Positions 7,705 through 9,249 of a stretch of DNA of 9,249 nucleotides are shown here, piece by piece. The notes beneath the pieces are model-generated. The model saw only the letters and a list, made by a program, of their open reading frames with translations, was not told the DNA's origin and ran no database searches. Position 1 is the stretch's first letter. Each line of letters starts with the position of its first letter. The position numbers and the translations under genes were made by a program. The DNA comes from ZC4RG29 sp032907565. GTDB lineage: Bacteria; Bacteroidota; Bacteroidia; Cytophagales; Cyclobacteriaceae. The stretch spans positions 1 to 9,249 of the forward strand of contig JAJJPK010000218.1 of NCBI GenBank assembly GCA_032907565.1. Direction: 5' to 3'.

Positions 7705-8279
7705 GCACTTGTTTCCGTCACCCGGATATCACCCAACAGCACATCCCAAAACTCAACTACCCGGCCGGAGATTTGCGTACGTTTTCGCTCCACATAGATG
7801 GTGATATCCTTCTTCGTTGTATCACGATACCGCAGTCCATCATCTGACTCGCCTTCGAAGCGCTGATAGATGGTGACAACGCCCACGTATCGACCATCGG
7901 GTTGCCGTTCGAGGTCGCTGATGTAATGAATATCATACCATTGGATGGACACCCTGTCGTAATTGAGGGCAATGAGCCGTTCAAAATACTTCCTGACCTT
8001 GTAATAGGCGATCTCCTTGCGGTTAAGGGACGACACGCCCATCTCAGCATCAGGTGCAAACAACTCTTCAGCACGGTCCATTACCCGCGTTGCCTCAGAG
8101 AACGGCGTGTTCTTATTTCCAATAATGCTGATGTATTTGCTCAAGTCGCGTACCTTCTCCAACGCCAGGGAGTCGATAGCCTGTTTTCTTTCGGGGCTGA
8201 TGTCCGCACTCTGAGCAGCAGCATTTGCAAACGCGGAGAGGATGAACAAAAGCGTAAGAATATTCTTATGGTGAATCAT
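7701..8279 (-). CDS. Secreted hypothetical protein, domain shared with the LRR protein N-terminus
   Basis: Not recognised by name. The 192-aa product has a signal peptide (MIHHKNILTLLFILSAFANA, cleavage near AAQ at 21-23). The mature part starts with helices (EKVRDLSKYISIIGNKNTPF, 41-60, and EATRVMDRAEELFAPD, 62-77) and then alternates strands (RVSIQWYDIHYI; RYVGVVTIYQRF; DITIYVERK; EFWDVLLGDIRV). Helices followed by a curved sheet suggest an NTF2-like fold. The first ~100 residues align by eye with residues 46-150 of the LRR protein (VRDLSKYI / VRDIVAFL, then IGNKNT / IGSKET). It lies 33 bp after the lipoprotein gene and overlaps the next gene by ATGA. No catalytic residues are evident. Probably a soluble periplasmic partner of the other three products. 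Confidence 0.8.
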   Translation of the reverse strand: MIHHKNILTLLFILSAFANAAAQSADISPERKQAIDSLALEKVRDLSKYISIIGNKNTPFSEATRVMDRAEELFAPDAEMGVSSLNRKEIAYYKVRKYFERLIALNYDRVSIQWYDIHYISDLERQPDGRYVGVVTIYQRFEGESDDGLRYRDTTKKDITIYVERKRTQISGRVVEFWDVLLGDIRVTETSA

Positions 8280-8312
8280 GACTGATTTGGATTTTAGAAT
8301 TGGTATGCGAGA

Positions 8313-8846
8313 TTATTTTATCAACTCCAGTTCGGTGATCTTTCCGGAAGTATCGTACTGCACGGTGCCGATCCGATTTATGTTCTTACCGGTATCCTTG
8401 AGGTATTCCAGGTATTGCTTGATCGTCGTGGGACGGTCGTAGTCCTTGATACCCCCGGATTCGGAGATCACGATCAGAACCGGAGTCTCATCGGAAGCAA
8501 ACAAAGTAAGCGCTTCGGATATGCTGCGGTTGGCAGAGGCCGCATTCGGAGAGGTCGCGATCGTACGGAAATATTGTTCCAGTTTTGCTCGCGGTGCAGC
8601 TGCTTCGGCCTTGGCCCGTTCTTCTGCTTCGCGCCGGGCACGCTCTTCAGCTTCGCGGCGAGCTGCCTCCTCCTGCTGGCGCTTCAATGCCGCCTCTTGC
8701 TCAAGTCTCGCCTTCTCGGCGGCAGCGGCTTCCATGGCTTTTTTCTTACTCTTGCAACCTGATCCCACAGCCACCATTGCGATGATCATGGTCATTACGA
8801 TCAGTCGTGAAGAACTTTTAAGCAGTTGTATCATTTTTCTGGTCAT
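8313..8846 (-). CDS. Coiled-coil lipoprotein, first gene of the four-gene operon
   Basis: Not recognised by name. The 177-aa product starts at the ATG at 8846; M5 is a possible alternative. A basic N-terminus and hydrophobic run (IVMTMIIAMVAVGSG) lead to Cys31, a plausible lipobox. The mature start is CKSKKK, basic, and so lacks the acidic residues of the Bacteroidota surface-export signal; the protein probably stays on the periplasmic side of a membrane. Residues 37-86 are an Ala/Glu/Arg-rich coiled coil containing two near-identical ARREAEER units. Residues 88-177 form a compact alpha+beta domain (LEQYFRTIATS, SDETPVLIVISESGG, DYDRPTTIKQYLEYLKD, ending GKITELELIK) that again recalls a small NTF2-like fold. 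The coiled coil could hold the domain away from the membrane or oligomerise. It leads the operon, about 300 bp after the amidohydrolase gene, and probably anchors the complex. Confidence 0.83.
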   Translation of the reverse strand: MTRKMIQLLKSSSRLIVMTMIIAMVAVGSGCKSKKKAMEAAAAEKARLEQEAALKRQQEEAARREAEERARREAEERAKAEAAAPRAKLEQYFRTIATSPNAASANRSISEALTLFASDETPVLIVISESGGIKDYDRPTTIKQYLEYLKDTGKNINRIGTVQYDTSGKITELELIK

Positions 8847-8880
8847 ATGTTTTGGTTGATGATTATTTCCGTAGCAGGGC

Positions 8881-8912
8881 TAAAAATACGTGTGCCTGAC
8901 TTACCGGTATAA
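8881..8912 (-). promoter_or_regulatory. Weak candidate promoter of the lipoprotein-LRR operon
   Basis: On the minus strand TATTTTTA (8888-8881) resembles the -7 box TAnnTTTG, with TTA (8912-8910) 21 nt upstream instead of the expected TTG. The leader would be about 30 nt. The position is right for the operon, but the upstream box is poor. The palindrome TACCGGTA (8902-8909) and arms CTTAC/GTAAG (8900-8918) lie in the spacer and could be an operator. Confidence 0.3.
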
Positions 8913-8936
8913 CGTAAGCTAAAAAAGTATCAGAAT

Positions 8937-9110
8937 TCATGCATTCATGTTGCGGGCCTCGGTCCGGAAGCAAATATGTGGAAAATTTCCACACTCTGGT
9001 ACATTGCCCGGATACAAATGCGGCGCGCGCCCGAGGGGTACGGCGGCGCTTTTCGCATAGGTCCGGTGCACTCCTGACCAGAACGCTTCCTTGCTCACAA
9101 ACTCATCCAT
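8937..9110 (-). other. Intergenic stretch with a doubtful 57-codon ORF
   Basis: A minus-strand reading frame from ATG 9110 to TGA 8937 encodes 57 residues starting MDEFVSKEAFWSGVHRTY. It has no signal peptide or recognisable motif, and a Gly/Pro/Cys-rich second half. The stretch is GC-rich around 9021-9050 (perfect palindrome GGCGCGCGCC at 9022-9031) and contains the 17-bp palindrome described separately. It looks more like a structured intergenic element, perhaps a dispersed repeat or a small RNA, than a protein gene. Copy number in the genome cannot be seen from here. Confidence 0.2.
8977..8993. repeat. Perfect 17-bp palindrome with two DnaA-box-like halves
   Basis: TGTGGAAAATTTCCACA has two 8-bp arms around a single central A. 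The left arm read on the minus strand gives TTTTCCACA, a full match to the general DnaA box TTWTNCACA; the right arm on the plus strand matches 8 of 9 bases. It could bind DnaA or another dimeric regulator, or form a hairpin. No further boxes or dnaA gene are seen nearby. Confidence 0.6.
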
Positions 9111-9136
9111 TTCCGGCTGTCAGACAAACAAATATG

Positions 9137-9149
9137 CTGCCAACGGCAG
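9137..9149 (-). terminator. Terminator-like hairpin after the amidohydrolase gene
   Basis: CTGCC and GGCAG flank a 3-nt loop, 3 nt downstream of the amidohydrolase stop codon on the minus strand. The sequence after the stem (CATATTTGTTTGT) is T-rich but interrupted, so termination may be partial. Its position supports separation of this gene from the lipoprotein operon. Confidence 0.5.
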
Positions 9150-9152
9150 TCT

Positions 9153-9249
9153 TTACTCCCCGACCCGGCTACCGCCGATCCATATTCCGTGGATACGTCT
9201 ACAGTTGCGAATGTCTTCCAGCGGGTCGGCGTCCAATACAAGCAAGTCG
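9153..9249 (-). CDS. Amidohydrolase-family protein, C-terminal end (partial)
   Basis: Only the last 32 codons are present; the gene runs off the right edge. The visible end DLLVLDADPLEDIRN followed by HGIWIGGSRV is the classic C-terminal beta-strand segment of metal-dependent amidohydrolases of the imidazolonepropionase/dipeptidase-like group, where the chain returns to the small beta-sandwich beside the TIM barrel. The metal ligands and substrate-defining residues are outside the window, so neither reaction nor localisation can be given. TAA at 9153-9155 is followed at once by a hairpin. It is on the same strand as the lipoprotein operon, but the ~300-bp gap argues for separate transcription. 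Confidence 0.82.
   Translation of the reverse strand, partial: DLLVLDADPLEDIRNCRRIHGIWIGGSRVGE

Noticed and set aside
8446..8859. 137-codon plus-strand open frame opposite the lipoprotein gene
   Set aside because: Its Ala/Ser/Arg-rich composition is the mirror of the coiled-coil codons; the minus-strand lipoprotein with lipobox and operon context is the real gene.
8977..8993. Replication origin
   Set aside because: Only one overlapping pair of DnaA-like boxes is present, with no box cluster, no AT-rich unwinding region and no dnaA, dnaN or gidA gene nearby.

Overview
The window looks like a chromosomal segment of a Bacteroidota bacterium, most likely a Cytophagales-type genome. The grounds are a SusC-like receptor with a carboxypeptidase-regulatory-like N-terminal domain, a PadR regulator paired with a prefix-domain MacB/FtsX permease, and start sites mostly lacking a strong Shine-Dalgarno. 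One promoter also has the Bacteroidota spacing (TTG, 19 nt, TAnnTTT-type box). This placement is inferred from gene content; no rRNA or marker gene is present.

Left part (1-1885, minus strand): a two-gene regulator-transporter unit. A PadR-family winged-helix repressor (1501-1833) is followed 2 bp later by a large ABC-type orphan permease (1-1498, running off the left edge). A convincing promoter lies directly upstream of padR, with a short palindrome abutting its -7 box that would suit autorepression. Divergent from it, after about 160 bp of non-coding DNA with two small inverted repeats, is a TonB-dependent outer-membrane beta-barrel protein (1995-4406, plus strand, GTG start).

Centre and right (4409-8846, minus strand): a compact four-gene operon converging on the receptor gene with only 2 bp between stop codons. 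In transcription order it encodes a coiled-coil lipoprotein (177 aa), a secreted 192-aa protein, a secreted 278-aa protein that looks like two tandem copies of one fold, and a secreted ~808-aa leucine-rich-repeat protein. Genes 2-3 and 3-4 overlap by ATGA. The LRR protein carries three modules, each opening with the same tryptophan motif (W-W-x5-E-W), running through 22-residue LRRs, and closing with a similar cap. Its N-terminal domain appears related to the 192-aa protein. I do not recognise this four-gene set as a named system. It is the best candidate here for an undescribed cell-envelope assembly, and every predicted product carries an export signal.

Right edge (8847-9249): about 300 bp separate the operon from the C-terminal end of an amidohydrolase-family gene (9153-9249, minus strand, running off the right edge). 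The gap holds a small terminator-like hairpin, a perfect 17-bp palindrome made of two overlapping DnaA-box-like halves, and a doubtful 57-codon ORF. No tRNA, rRNA, CRISPR array, insertion sequence or phage gene was seen.
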